The translations under genes were made by a program, and so were the position numbers. Under the pieces are notes generated by a model that searched no databases, was not told the origin of the DNA, and saw only the letters and a list, made by a program, of their open reading frames with translations. Below, one piece after another: positions 11,177 through 22,625 of a DNA stretch of 64,000 bases. Positions within the stretch are counted from its first letter, which is position 1; each line of letters begins with the position of its first letter. Origin of the DNA: Epinephelus fuscoguttatus (lineage: Eukaryota > Chordata > Actinopteri > Perciformes > Serranidae); assembly GCF_011397635.1 (NCBI RefSeq), contig NC_064773.1, forward strand, positions 6,654,782-6,718,781, read 5' to 3'.

Positions 11177-12575
11177 ATAATTTGCCTCGAGTACGTAAAA
11201 AAAACTGAACTTTTACGCCGGATTTCGGAGAGACCCTATCACAGTGTGCTAGCTTTGCTATCAGGCTGCTAACTAGCTAACAAGCTATTTCCTTCAGTTC
11301 AGTTGCCTGTTATTGCCATTATATACAGTGAGATTGACGATTATGACTCGTTCAGCCGTGCATGCTGCTTCCAAAGCTTTTTGCCCCTTTAAACATTTTA
11401 CAAGATTACATTTGAACACATTGTGAGAATCTTATAATTACCTTTACCAAATTTAAATAGCAAAAAGAGCTTAAATGCATCATTATATTACTAAATGCAA
11501 CCTCCATGAGATGTTAGTTACCACCACCTGCTATCTACGACATTAACCAGCTCTCCTCCTGCCAGCGTCAACACAGATTCGCTGATGTCGCATTATCAGA
11601 GGGAGTCACTGATCAGCCTTCAAACTACTGAGAATAAATATCTGCCAATAACAGACGGATTAGAGCACCCTTATCTGAGTGTTGGCTCGTCTTCAACTCT
11701 GCTGCTGCCTAAAGTGGAGATAGCGAGTTAATCGCATAAGGCGAGATGTTACAGCAGCGGCACCAGGGGAAACACTGGCTGGCGTTTATGAAATCAAAAC
11801 AAATCAACAAGCTTGACACATCGTCATGTAAGTAAGGTTATCATAACGCTACTGTAAGAGATTCTTACCTTAAGGCATGCGGGCAGACAGAAACTCCTCC
11901 GATCTAATGACATATTTTGTGTTGAAAACGACGATTTTTGAGAAAAGGTGACACTTTGCACTTTGATTCTGGCCTTGGGACCTTTGTGGCATATCATACC
12001 CCTCTCCCTCTGCCCACTATCAAATAAGTACATATATTCACTCCTGATTCTGATCGGCTGTGGCAGAGGGTTTGAATTTGACGGCTCTCTTCATAAGAAA
12101 AAGCAGATTAATGCCTTTATTTAACCAGTAACAACACTTTAATTTTTACCATCTTTGCTCACACAGACGTCACAAATCTCCCTCAAAGGGTGTTACAATC
12201 CTTATCCATACAGCATATGACGTCCTCTGTCCTTATCTCCCTTCCTTCTCTGTCCTTACTTTTTCTGCTCATTTGTTTTATGCACTCTGTGGTTTCCCCT
12301 CTCACATTTCTGTGTCAGTGAGGGACTTTGTCAGCTGATGAACCCAGAACAAACAAACACAAGGTTGGAGACAGATGTTTCTGGAGCTGAAATTCCTTCC
12401 TACAGATCAGGTCAGGACTTCCCTTGCACTGGAGACAGACTGACACACCCTGGACGCCAGCAAACCTACGTCTCTGTCGATCATTCACACGCTGTCCTGG
12501 TCCTCTTGACATGACTCAGCTGGATTTACAGGAAGTGTGTGTGTGTGTGTGTGCAGGTTTAATGTGTGAGTTTAC
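11177..12575. other. Intergenic, no gene seen
   Basis: Mixed-composition sequence after the minisatellite. Short frames are present but none has codon bias, splice signals and a recognisable domain together. Confidence 0.5.
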
Positions 12576-12667
12576 CTGGCAGTTGGTCTTCTTGAGCAAC
12601 GCCCCTGCCCCCACCAGCAGTCGAGACACGGCACTCTGAGGCTGCTTTGTGCAAGGCAGTGTCCCCC
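12576..12667 (-). pseudogene. Isolated ankyrin-repeat exon with an internal deletion
   Basis: On the minus strand a 92-nt segment sits between an acceptor (TATGTAG, 12668-12674) and a donor (CAG then GTAAAC). One frame starts GDTALHKAASECR and a second frame continues SRLLVGAGALLKKTNCQ. Together they form one ankyrin repeat like that near the C-terminus of type IV diacylglycerol kinases (zeta/iota). The spacing between LHKAA and LLV is 19 nt where about 27 is expected, so roughly 8 nt are missing and the frame is broken. No neighbouring kinase exons were found on either side. It could be a stranded or decayed exon, or a real exon of another ankyrin gene with an assembly error. Confidence 0.45.
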
Positions 12668-13539
12668 CTACATACACACACAGACACACACAGGTGTAAT
12701 CAGATAAGCAATGAGAACGTGCAAACTGTCACAACCTGTCTTTGTCTTGAGAAGTGTGGTTTTGTTTTACAGGCAGAGGTGACTGGTGCACTGACCACAC
12801 TGACATGAAACAGGAAGCAAACTGACATCAGAAACTACAGCAGATAAAGGAGGAGGTGTGAGGTTGGCATGTAAAACTATCAGGGCATGTGATATCAACA
12901 ACAATCTGATATACACAAAACTTCCACAGAGAATCATAGAGGAAAAACAAATGGAAAGTACCCAACATTCTTCTCTCTGTCTGTCAAATCCAGGAGCACC
13001 TTAGAGCCTGAGGAGGAGAGACAGCAGACACAAAAACATTTTTCAGGAGCACTCCAACAATTTATCTTTGCACTCTTCTAACACTGTCAAACTTAAGATG
13101 GGTAGTTTAAACAGTATAAAATATAATGCTGAGATATTGTCCTTTAACTTTAGGCATTCTACTTCCTCCTTAACTTATATGAGACCTTACTTTAAATCAG
13201 GAACATTTGTCATGTCCCCTGTTTTTAAGTCCTGTTTTGCTTTCTGTTTGCTTTTGTGTCTCTTGGCTCCTTTTGTTAATTATTAATTTAGTTTATATGA
13301 AAAGTATAAAAATGTGCAGTGGACTCTGAAGTAAACAATGGTCTGCCTATTGCTGAATCATTATTGTGTCTTTATCAAACATCGAGAGCAAGAAGGTGAA
13401 CAGAGGAAGATTAGAGCCGTTATAAAATCCCAGTTAAGTGTAGCAGAAGCAAACTGGTGAAACTGGTTTTGACTGTACAGTACATTCCTCAACAGTCTGT
13501 GTTTGTGTGTGATTGCACTTTACCATAGACCAGGAAGGT
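12668..13539. other. Intergenic, no gene seen
   Basis: Contains a CA/TG-rich tract next to the ankyrin exon, then AT-rich sequence with no supported gene. Confidence 0.45.
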
Positions 13540-14220
13540 CAAACTCATTTTAGTTCATGGGCCACATACAGCACAATTTCATGTGGGCCAGAGCAGTAAA
13601 ACCATCACATAAATTTCTCCCCCCTTTTTTTGTGTAAAGATTCTGAACACGTTCATCCATTTACAAACAAATGATAAACAGCCCGAGATATCCTAAGAAA
13701 CAGATGCACATATTTAACAGTATGTCTCAGTTTTTTTTTTTTACATTCAGTCAGTCTGCTACTCACGTTCTTCACATATGACTTCTTCTCATCATTACCC
13801 CCTAATATGGGAGCTGTTAAAGACGCAGGTTACGTCATCCTCTGCCAGTGGGGGGCTGGAGCCTATCCCAGCTGACACTGAGTGAGAGGCAGGGTTCACC
13901 CTGGACAGGTCACCAGACTATCACAGGGCTGACACATAGAGACAGACAACCATTCACACTCACATTCACACCTACGGACAATTTAGAGTCACCAATTAAC
14001 CTGCATGTCTTTGGACTGTGGGAGGAAGCTGGAGCACCTGGAGGAACATGCAAACTCCGTAAAGAAGGGCTCCCCCATCTCAAGAACCCTCTTCCTGTGA
14101 GGCGACAATGTTAACCACTGCACCACCACTGCCAAGTATCTACTCACTGATTATCATCCAGTCATCCAGTGGGCCAGATTGGACGCTTTGGCGGGCTGGT
14201 TCTGTCTCAGCAGAGCTGTA
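13540..14220. mobile_element. Interspersed repeat split by a second repeat (nested insertion)
   Basis: The outer element begins GGTCAAACTCATTTTAGTTC (about 13,549) and resumes after the insert with GTGGGCCAGATTGGACGC (about 14,169). These resemble the two ends of one widespread fish repeat. The inner element, about 13,850-14,133, starts GGGGGCTGGAGCCTATCCCA, contains GACAATTTAGAGTCACCAAT, and ends GTGAGGCGACAATGTTAACC. It is the abundant fish repeat whose other end seeds the minisatellite at 9.75 kb. Identification is from memory of fish genomes. Confidence 0.6.
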
Positions 14221-15052
14221 GACACACAGACAGACATCATCATCATGTAAGATCGATAAAAACACTCCTCTTTTTCCAAAGACATTGGATGACTAACAAT
14301 GAGTAAACTGGGATTTTTTCTACTCAGCTGAACCTCTGCTCATGATGGTAATATGTGTATGTGTTGTTTCTATTCCTGTGTGCGTTCACAGAGAAGCATT
14401 GTTTAACAAAAAGGAAGAAAGAAAGAAAAAAACAAAACACGGATCTCCTTTGTATCCTGCAGGTTCTTTTTCTGCAGGGACTCTCTGGACTTTCAGTTTC
14501 ACTTTCACACAAATCCACCGTCTGTGTTTTGAAGGTTTTACTTCCTTGTAGTGGAACATTTTCATTGTCTCTGAAGTCGTCAAATGGCTCTCAACAGCAC
14601 ATCTAAAAATACTTAATGACAGGAATGACCTCAGACACTTGCCTCCTCTCTGCCCTGTGTGTACCTGCACTGTGTGTGTGTTAGAAACACTTACAGAGCA
14701 CAGCTTCAGAGGGGATTCAAAGGGAGTCACAGGCCCCGATAAAAAGATAAAACACCAGTGACTGTGTGGTGTCCAAAGTTTCCAAAGATACTGAGTCAGT
14801 TTTTATGGGTACTTTCTTTATTAGCAACCCTTTAACCACAAATTTAATCATATGAAATGTATGATGTTGTTTGTGTTTGGTTTTAGAGAGCGGACTCAGC
14901 TCTGTGGTTTGAGGTGTAAAACTGAAAGTGGACAAACACAAAACATGTCGAGATGTGAGAATCAGGATCCACAGGTTCAATAAACTGGAGAGTCCCAAGA
15001 ATTACAATGACTTATTACTTAAATACTTCTCAGTCATTATGGAGCACAGTAA
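14221..15052. other. Intergenic, no gene seen
   Basis: Overlapping open frames on both strands around 14.34-14.73 kb show no homology that I can recognise and no splice context. Confidence 0.4.
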
Positions 15053-15148
15053 TGGAATCAACTGCCTGATGGTTTTAGAGAAGTCCTGAACGCTGACCTT
15101 TTAAAATCCAGACTGAAAACCTTATTGTTCTCGTGTGCTTTTAACTAA
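15053..15148 (+). pseudogene. C-terminal scrap of a non-LTR retrotransposon ORF2
   Basis: The plus strand reads WNQLPDGFREVLNADLLKSR, then LKTLLFSCAFN and a stop. This fits the WNxLP...FKSxLKTxLF tail found at the end of many CR1/L2/RTE-like ORF2 proteins. The downstream AT-rich stretch to about 15,330 may be its 3' untranslated end. Confidence 0.55.
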
Positions 15149-15379
15149 ATATTTTCAAAGCCACGGTCTTATTAGTATTGTTTTATCATTACAGTTTATT
15201 ACTGCTCATTCTTTTCCTATTTTATTTTTCATTTTGTCCCTTTCTTTTTTTTTTTTTTTTAAATACTTGTCTGCATTGGTCTTCATAGCTTAGCGCCACT
15301 AAAGGGTGTAAGCTTCTTGTGAAGATTGATGCACTGTTAATCTTGCAGTCAAGTATTTTATACCCATAATGCGTGGTTG

Positions 15380-16130
15380 TGACCATCACCCACCCTCCCT
15401 GGAGACTAGCCTAACAGCCTTTATTGGAAAAACTTCCTAATATGAGTCAGAGAGGGCCGTGATACACCAAAGTGTGTCAGGGGGAAAGTAAGGAAACAAG
15501 CAAGGGGGAGGGGGTAGGTGCTTAAGTCCTGAGTTATATAGTGACAGTGCATGCGGAGAAGAAGGAGGAAAAACAAACAAATAAACAAACAAACGAAAGA
15601 AAGAAAAAAAAACGGGAGAAACAGGCAGTGTAGCTGATGTATTGTAGCCTTGAGGTGGTTGTGCTTCATGCAGATTATCAAAAATAAACATATACATGTC
15701 TACTATACTGTACTGAAAAACAAAAACAAAAGAGAAGTCTATACTGAACACCAAAAATGTGAGAGTCTTGGTGGAGGGGGAAAGCCCGATTGCAGAGAAG
15801 AGTTGCCAGCGCGGTGTGGTAGGTCTGAGACGCAAGTGGGCCCCTTTGGAGTGATCCCATCGGTTCTTTGCGATGCGTCACGGAGCTGAAGTATTGAACA
15901 TGCATGCATGTATTTGAACCCTCCCAATGTGTTTATGAAAACCATCACCAGGGTCCAGGGCCAGCCCTGCGGGGGAAGGGGGGCGGTATGGCATCCCAAG
16001 AACGTAGGAGCGCCCAGACCCCAAGACCAGGGAGCCGCAGAGGCAGCAGGACACCACGCAGGCCCAAGGACCCAGGGCGGCGAAGGCCGGCACCCCCAGA
16101 GAGCCAGAGACACACCCCAGACAGGCGGGT
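15380..16130. repeat. Composite repeat with GC-rich block (15,950-16,125)
   Basis: The segment ends in a sharply GC-rich block containing GGCAGCAGGACACCACGCAG and CCCCAGAGAGCCAGAGACAC. I believe this is a common teleost interspersed repeat, but I cannot name its class. Open frames across the block on both strands follow from low stop-codon density in GC-rich DNA and are not called as genes. Confidence 0.4.
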
Positions 16131-16482
16131 CATTTTGTCCCTTTCAATTGTGTCGTTGTGTTGTTTTACCTCTGAATTAAACAGCCTCGCCTCACTGACA
16201 TGAGAACAGGCAACCAGGCCACAATAAATATCCCCCAACTTTTCTAGATCAAATCTCCAGGGAACATTAGAGGATGTAACTGGTATAATCATCAAGCTAC
16301 ACTGACACCTTTGTTGATTTAAAAAACACATCTGTAAACCCTTAACAGGACAGGACAGAATATATGTTTATTGTCCACTAGAGGGGGACATTTGTCTTCA
16401 GTTTACCAGACACAAGCAACACCATAGTAAAATGCAGACTGTGGTTTAAAACTCATGAGTCACGTTACTGAGTTTAGGGCAC

Positions 16483-16692
16483 TCATGGCACTTGGGATGA
16501 AAGTCCCTTAAATCCATTTTTAGTTGCCAGAGGGACTCTATAGCGCCTCCTGGGGCTCAAGAGCTCAAACTGGCTGTAGAGAGGATGGGTGCTATCTGCT
16601 AAGATACTCATTGCTTTCTCCCTCGTCCTTCCTGTAAAGACTCGGGTTGAGGGCTTCTGTGGCTTGTCAACTATTTTAGTTGTCATTGTCAC
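16483..16692 (-). pseudogene. LINE ORF2 C-terminal fragment
   Basis: The minus strand reads ADSTHPLYSQFELLSPRRRY then RVPLATKNGFKGLS. This is the HPLYxxFELLPSGRRYRVPL tail typical of a CR1/L2-clade fish LINE. The same tail, HPLHHSFSLLPSGRSYKVPL, ends the larger LINE at 22.6 kb. Only the 3' end survives. Confidence 0.7.
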
Positions 16693-16767
16693 AACGCTAG
16701 AGAGTTTACCGTTGGATGTACAGCGGAGACGACCCTACCAGGCAGGAAGGTGAATCATTAAAACACT

Positions 16768-17190
16768 CAGCTGCAGGTGGCAGCAGGGTGGCAGCTGCAG
16801 GTGGCCGAAGGATGGCAGCTGCAGGTGGCCGAAGGATGGCAGCTGCAGGTGGCCAAAGGATGCAGGGTGGCAGCTGCAGGTGGCCGAAGGATGGCAGCTG
16901 CAGGTGGCCGAAGGATGCAGGGTGGCAGCTGCAGGTGGCCCAAGGATGGCAGCTGCAGGTGGCAGCAGGGTGGCAGCTGCAGGTGGCCGAAGGATGGCAG
17001 CTGCAGGTGGCAGCAGGGTGGCAGCTGCAGGTGGCGGAAGGATGGCAGTTGCAGGTGGCAGCTGCAGGTGGCAGCAGGATGGCAGCTGCAGGTGGCAGCA
17101 GGGTGGCAGCTGCAGGTGGCCGAAGGATGGCAGCTGTAGGTGGTGACAGGATGGCAGCTGCAGGTGGCGGCAGGGTGGCAGCCACAGGAA
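16768..17190. repeat. 24-bp minisatellite rich in E-box sites
   Basis: About 17 units of GGCAGCTGCAGGTGGCCGAA plus GGAT, with AGCAGGGT variants and a few units of altered length. The 24-bp unit keeps frame, giving octapeptides such as WQLQVAEG on the plus strand. Each unit holds CAGCTG and CAGGTG (E-boxes) and CTGCAG. It sits exactly at the 3' edge of the transposon-like ORF at 17.2-17.7 kb, whose minus-strand frame runs into it. Confidence 0.9.
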
Positions 17191-17199
17191 CAGTCCAGG

Positions 17200-17722
17200 C
17201 TGGAGGGACTTCACCCGCGCCTCCTCGAACGCATGGTGGAACCTGACAGTCTCCACAAAGTCAGGGTACGTTGAGGAGTAGTGGGTGAAGGCGTCCTGAA
17301 AGTTCAGAGGGAGTTTTAAACTGGACACTCTTAACTGTATTGTATGAATGAATCAGACTGAAGGACTCCGCCTTGTTGGCCATCAGAGGGGACTAAGAAC
17401 GTGTCCTCTCTCGCTCCTTCTGGTGGGAGGCAACCAGATTGACAGCATAGCCCACGTCATTCTCCAGCAGCCAGTGGAAGGTCTTGCCCTGGTACCGGCC
17501 GAACTGGACCTTCCACCAGCTTGAGACGAGGGTGGTGTTGGTGGTGTCGCCACCCTCGGAGTTGACACGGACCCACGCCTCAGCATCCACCTCCTCGAGC
17601 TTCTTTGCCCTGTAAAGGGCTTGGCCCCCAGTAGTCTGCCAGAGGCCAACGGCCTGGGCCTTCTGGGAGGCCTTCATTATGAGGCCACCATTGGTGGCCC
17701 TCCTGAAAGTCGGGTGTTCCAT
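17200..17722 (-). pseudogene. Multicopy, probably transposon-derived ORF fragment
   Basis: A minus-strand frame opens with ATG at 17722 directly after an acceptor-like TTTCTCTGTTTAG. Residues about 67-104 read SSWWKVQFGRYQGKTFHWLL, then ENDVGYAVNLVASHQKERE, a conserved Trp-rich block I associate with multicopy fish proteins of transposon origin. The frame stops at 17,393. The expected continuation (FQDAFTHYSSTYPDFVETVR) lies in another frame at about 17,200-17,320, so at least one frameshift has occurred. Function is unknown. The family assignment is from memory and uncertain. Confidence 0.5.
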
Positions 17723-17796
17723 CTAAACAGAGAAAATTTACATTAGCAGAACTCTGCAATAAATAGCCTACTTCAAGATCATGAGAAGTAATAGTA

Positions 17797-17800
<4 letters not shown>

Positions 17801-17827
<27 letters not shown>

Positions 17828-17828
17828 G
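17801..17828. repeat. ATG trinucleotide microsatellite
   Basis: About nine copies of GATGAT-type repeat, with one interruption just downstream. Confidence 0.85.
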
Positions 17829-18104
17829 TGATGAAATTGCAAAATTAGAGAATCTACTGGCTGAACTGGTCCTGGGGATGCCCCTGCTCTCATCCTGAAG
17901 ACAACAACTAACTGGTATGGAGTGTGGATTGGAATCTATCTTATCCTCCTCAGACCCTGCATCTTCATATGAGGACATCACATTTGGGGTTTATTTGACC
18001 TTATACTTCATTCTACTTAACTCACACCTGTTGTCTTCATTCATGGACACTTTTTGTGCCATCTAGTGGCAGTAAGAGCACAATACACTAATCCATGTAA
18101 AAAC

Positions 18105-18738
18105 AAAATAGCAGCCATCTCTGCCAAGTCAGTCTGCAGCTGATCCCATTCAAGCTTGTTGAAGGAAGTCGGGACTTAATTACTGTCTCCTCTGAGGACA
18201 TTAGGGCTCTAGGGAAACAACTCAGGATCCCAGTAACCATCATAGAGACAAGCCTCCAATCAGACATCATGCTGTTCTCTGAAACCTCCAAACAGGTGGT
18301 CATGCTTTAGCTTACAGTGCCCTGGGAGGAGAGGATGGAGGAGGGTAGCAGGAGGAAGAAGGAGAAGTATGCAGAGCTGGTGGAGGATGCCGCAGACAGC
18401 GGTGGCGTGCATGGTGCAAGCCCATTGGAGTGGGGAGGACGGGCTTTGCGGGAAAGTCAGAACGCAACGCCTACAGCCTCCTGGGCATCACTGGAGCACA
18501 CAAAAGGAAAGCCATCAGCAGAGAAGGCTTCAAGATGACTGTGGATTTTTACGAACAATACTTCTTGGACACAGGCCGGGAACTGATCACTCCTGGTCGG
18601 GTCACCTGGGTGAGGGGGTCTGAAGTTGAAAGACCCAAAATCCCCTATGACCCCAGGTACTTCTCTGATGATGTGTCTAAGTACATCAAGAGATGTATGT
18701 ATCAACCTGTGCTTTTTAAGCAGCTGAATTGTCGATAA
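18105..18738 (+). pseudogene. Retrotransposon-like C-terminal ORF fragment
   Basis: Plus-strand frames carry SDIMLFSETSKQVVML, then LTVPWEERMEEGSRRKKEKY, and further on KPIGVGRTGFAGKSERNAYS. I recall LTVPWEERxEEAxERKxxKY followed by a VGCRGF-like block from multicopy fish retrotransposon proteins. Frame changes near 18,300 and 18,420 break it. The last part to the stop at 18,738 (102-residue frame ending FKQLNCR) is not recognised. Confidence 0.5.
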
Positions 18739-19377
18739 CAAGAATACAGATACACAGATGCAGAAATGTTGTATTTAACTTGTTCTTGTCGGTGAATCTC
18801 TCATTTTAAAAAGGGTGTAGTGAGATTTAGTTTCATCTTTATGGAGCCGCCACCACTTGTAAAAACATCATGACTATAAATACATATTGTGAAAATGCTT
18901 TTCAAGTTGTTTTTTTCTTTGACATTGTAAGAGTAAAATTATGGGGGAAAGTTCTTGATATCGTTGCACATATGTTAGTCATTGCTGAAAGTCAGATTTA
19001 CAGATTTTAAATATGTAGCGAGACCTTGTACACTGATAACCCAATCTTTCCTGCATAGACACCCACAAGTGATATACCTGATGGTGCACTCTGTGGCCAG
19101 TAGATGGGGCCTGGTGTAAGTCCTAGCAAGCACAGCAGAGCGGTTTAAGGTTAACACACAGCCAAAGCATTCACATCAAGAACTTCCACAGATGTTAGTG
19201 AAACGTTTCCCACGTGAGACACACAGCTAAAGAGCAGCTCTGCATTCCCACCGGTGCTGGTTACTTCTCCTTGACTAATAATGATGACTAGGGGAAAAAA
19301 AGGACAAAAAGAAGAAAGGAAAATAAGCATTAATGATGAAGATTAAGTGGAAAACTTGCCTCCTGTAATCTGTCACT
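18739..19377. other. Intergenic, no gene seen
   Basis: AT-rich sequence with no supported feature. Confidence 0.5.
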
Positions 19378-19720
19378 ACACTGATCAGCCAAAAAATTAG
19401 AACCACTCTCAGGTAAAGTGAGTAACATTGATCATCTTGTTACAATGCAATTTTCTCCTGAGGAACTTTTGGTGCAGAAATTCACAAGGATGCCACCCAA
19501 ACACCTCTGCAGATCAAGTTTCGCTCCTTATGGCAGCAGCACTCCCCGATGGCAGTGGCGCCAGCAGGAAAATGCACCGTGCCACACTGCAGAAACTGCT
19601 CAGGAATGGCCCGAGGAACGTGACAAAAAGCTCAAGGCATCGTCCTGGCCTCCAAATTCCCCAGATCCAAATCCGATCGAGCATCCATGGGCCGTGCTGG
19701 TACCTCAGAGGTACCCCTAA
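19378..19720 (+). mobile_element. Internally deleted Tc1/mariner-like transposon relic
   Basis: The segment begins with an end-like sequence CACTGATCAGCCAAAAAATT. It then encodes QQENAPCHTAETAQEWPEER and SSWPPNSPDPNPIEHPWAVL, the second and third parts of a Tc1-type DDE catalytic domain. The usual DNAPCH is ENAPCH here, so the catalytic Asp is replaced. The N-terminal DNA-binding half is missing. Confidence 0.75.
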
Positions 19721-19849
19721 TCCACGGTGAGGCCTCCCTGGATCGGACTTGTTCCGACATGTCAAGGCATGGACACATGACCTCTGGGTGTCCTGTGGCG
19801 TCTGGCACCGGGGTGCTGGCTTCAAATCATTTGAGACCTGTCAGTTGTG

Positions 19850-19985
19850 AGGTGGGGTATCAGCACTTCCCAAGATGGGAATTTCAATGGGAGATTTGGA
19901 GGCCAAGTCGACACCTTGAACTCTTTGGCCATTCCTGAGCAGTTTTTGTGGTGTGGCATGATGCATTTTTCAGAGCTCAGGAGTC
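19850..19985 (-). pseudogene. Second Tc1-like DDE scrap in opposite orientation
   Basis: The minus strand reads SSEKCIMPHHKNCSGMAKEF then KVSTWPPNLPLKFPS, a more decayed version of the NAPCHT...WPPNSPD block at 19.6 kb on the plus strand. The two scraps face each other around about 130 bp of repeat-like sequence. Confidence 0.6.
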
Positions 19986-20790
19986 CGCCATTGTTGCTGT
20001 GATGGTCGACTTTCTCACGCATGCCTAGTGACTGGAACCATAATGAGCATGTGCGAAAAGTCTCTGTTTTTATTGTAAGTTTACATGAAAACGGAGAGGG
20101 TGTTGCTTCCAAAAATCTGCACACTGGAACCAGTTTTCAAAGTGTTGCGTTTTCAGGCACCATAAACAGCGCTTTCATGTAAATGATCAGCCACAACGCG
20201 ACTAACGTTTACCATCTTCTGTTGAAATCGTTGTTGAATAGACAGGACCTTACAAAACCTGTTGCCTTGCCAAAAAGCAGACTACGGCCTGAGCCGAAGG
20301 GACATGCATCACTGACATTTTCAGGTTTCAAACATAACGAAAATAATCGGCCTACAATTTGAGGTAAGGCTTATGGGTCTCTGTAGTCAATGACACTCCT
20401 GACCTTAAGTAGCCTTTTGAATGGCGTTTCCGGCCTGTGTACTGTTAAACATGTACAGAAATGACAAACAAATGGTTCCTTTGTTGTTTTAAGGAAAATA
20501 ATGATTCACCCTCTTTTTTTTAGAAAAGCACCTTGAAAAAAAAAACAACCCTCAGAAAAACGTGTGACAAATGTTTATTTCTCTGAGATACTGGTATCAG
20601 CTTTGAGTTTGGGCTGTGAGGCTTTACATGATGGTCCTGTTGTGTTTTCCAGCTGTACCTCCCAGTTCTAGTCATCTGCAGCATTTCAAGAAAACATTCA
20701 GGCGCACATGAAAAAAACATTTTATTTCAATGTTTGAAACTTATATTACTCAATGACAGTGGCACTTACAGTGATTCATACAGTAAGACA
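19986..20790. other. Intergenic, repeat-like but unclassified
   Basis: No gene is seen. Parts have the feel of old DNA-transposon sequence, but no ends could be defined. Confidence 0.35.
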
Positions 20791-21689
20791 CTTCTCTAGC
20801 TGGGTTTCCATAACAGTTTTGCACAAAATTAAAGAGATATTTCGACAATTTCAATAAAGTACAATTGCAGCTTGCAGGTGTTTCCATTGAAAGGTGTTTG
20901 ACAGCTAAGTTGTAATTCTTTTGTTAAAAATGGTCACGGCAACAGCAGTAGTATGGAGCTTTATCCCTATCTTTATTCAAGAGAGTGGTCTATCAGTTTG
21001 AGATCATTATTTATTGATTTCACGTTCAAAAACCCTGCCCTTGCACTCAAATAGCCTTTGCTTGCACAGATTATTTCACTGGTCAACAGTAAATCTGGCA
21101 TTCTATTGGTTGGGGGATTTTGACAGGGTTGTTACACAAAAAAATCCAAGTGCAGGGCAGAAATCTGACAGCAGAAAGTCTGCGAGCGCACAGAAACAGT
21201 TTGAGCGCGAGGAGAAAAGCCAGATACATATATATATATATATGTGAGTGCAAGGGCAGGGTTTTTGAACGTGAAATCAATAAATAATGCTCTCAAACTG
21301 ATAGACCACTCTCTTGAATATAAGATAGGGATAAAGCTCCATACTACTGCTGTTGCCGTGACCATTTTTATACAATAACGATACAGCGGATGATAGCGGT
21401 TTCCTCTGTCCACGTATCATGTCATTTTGTTTTGGTTACATGGCAGCGCGTGCGGATGGAAAAGAACCCGTCCGGTGACGTAGTGGGGTCACGTGACGTG
21501 TTAATGCACTACAAGTGTTTCCATTACACTTTTGCGACATACATCTGTATCGACACATCTGAAAAACCACCTCATGAGAGTGTAAAACCGTTCTAGTGAT
21601 ATTTGAGAGGTTTGGTCCATTACCTATATTTCTATTGCGCTATTTAGATTTTGCGCATTTCTAAGGTAATGGAAACACACAGCTTCTCT
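20791..21689. mobile_element. 885-bp foldback element with subterminal inverted arms
   Basis: Flanked by a 7-bp direct repeat CTTCTCT (20791-20797 and 21683-21689; an eighth base differs). The ends share the inverted word GTTTCCAT/ATGGAAAC. Inside, a 124-126-bp inverted repeat (20,926-21,049 against 21,245-21,370) encloses about 195 bp that include an (AT)n tract at 21,228-21,243. There is no transposase. It is a non-autonomous DNA element; 7-8-bp TSDs suggest hAT-like mobilisation, but the family is not identified. Confidence 0.7.
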
Positions 21690-21879
21690 TACCTTTCAAA
21701 TGAGACCATGTATGGGCATGTACTAACAATGGAACAAGAACAGTTTTCGATTTAATTTGGGTATGGCTTTGATAGGTTTTTATTTGACTCATGTCCAAAA
21801 TCTTACCAACAATAATAATATCATTAATAATAATTATTTCTCTTGTACTGTTCTTTCGTACATTTGAGACTACAAAAGT

Positions 21880-22180
21880 GCAAAAAATAGGCTATATGAA
21901 ATTATTCCAAGAGGACAAATGCCCACCACTGAAAAACACATCTGTTTTAATGCAGTCCATGCAAACCCAAGCAGCAACCCCTAGAGCTGACAAGTGAGGC
22001 CCATGCATAAGTGCCAAAAAATGCAATTCATCAACTGGCCACTTGGGGCTAGCTCCAAAACAGAGCAAATCTCCACAGAGTCTCATGTTAAAATGCCCAT
22101 CTTTACAGCTGAAATAAACATGTTTACAGCCTGGTACGAAAACAGTTTTGATCTCTATGGGTTATTTCATCATTCATGAC
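21880..22180. repeat. Dispersed fish repeat, class unresolved
   Basis: Contains GAAATAAACATGTTTACAGC, then CTGGTACGAAAACAGTTTTG, which I recall as part of a widespread teleost interspersed repeat. No termini or TSD could be fixed. Confidence 0.45.
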
Positions 22181-22625
22181 ATAACCCAGTGTTATAACCC
22201 AAGAAAGCACACATTACACCAATTTTAAAGTCTTTGCATTGGCTTCCTGTGTGACACTTGCACCCCGCACTGAACACACGGTAACTCGAGTCTGAGCCGT
22301 CGGTGATGAGCTAATAGGAGCTAACTGCTAATAGACAGAAGCTAAGTGCTAAGAGACTGTATCTAACTGTTTGGTCAGGTCTTCCTTTTTTTTTTTTGTT
22401 CCTTTTTTTAAGAATAAATACCTTATTGTCTGAACCAAATGGTACCTGAAATTCTTCTTTGACAGGAATCAAGATAACATTTACACGTGCAAGCTATTAC
22501 AGACTTATAAAAGGACCAAAGAATCCAAAAAATACACAGGATGTAAAATAAGCAACACACATTGATGCATAAAAGATGAAGGACCAGCAGCATGAGCGAA
22601 CCATTATCAGTGCACTGAAATTCCT

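Noticed and set aside
15904..16331. Overlapping frames in the GC-rich block
   Set aside because: Low stop density in GC-rich repeat DNA; no domain and frames on both strands equally long.
16706..17328. Open frames of 120-197 residues on both strands
   Set aside because: Driven by the 24-bp in-frame minisatellite lacking stop codons; only the outer part (17,200-17,320) carries transposon-like protein sequence.
22380..22400. Poly(T) as a definite LINE tail
   Set aside because: No target-site duplication could be matched around the 22.6-24.6-kb LINE, so its 3' end is left open.
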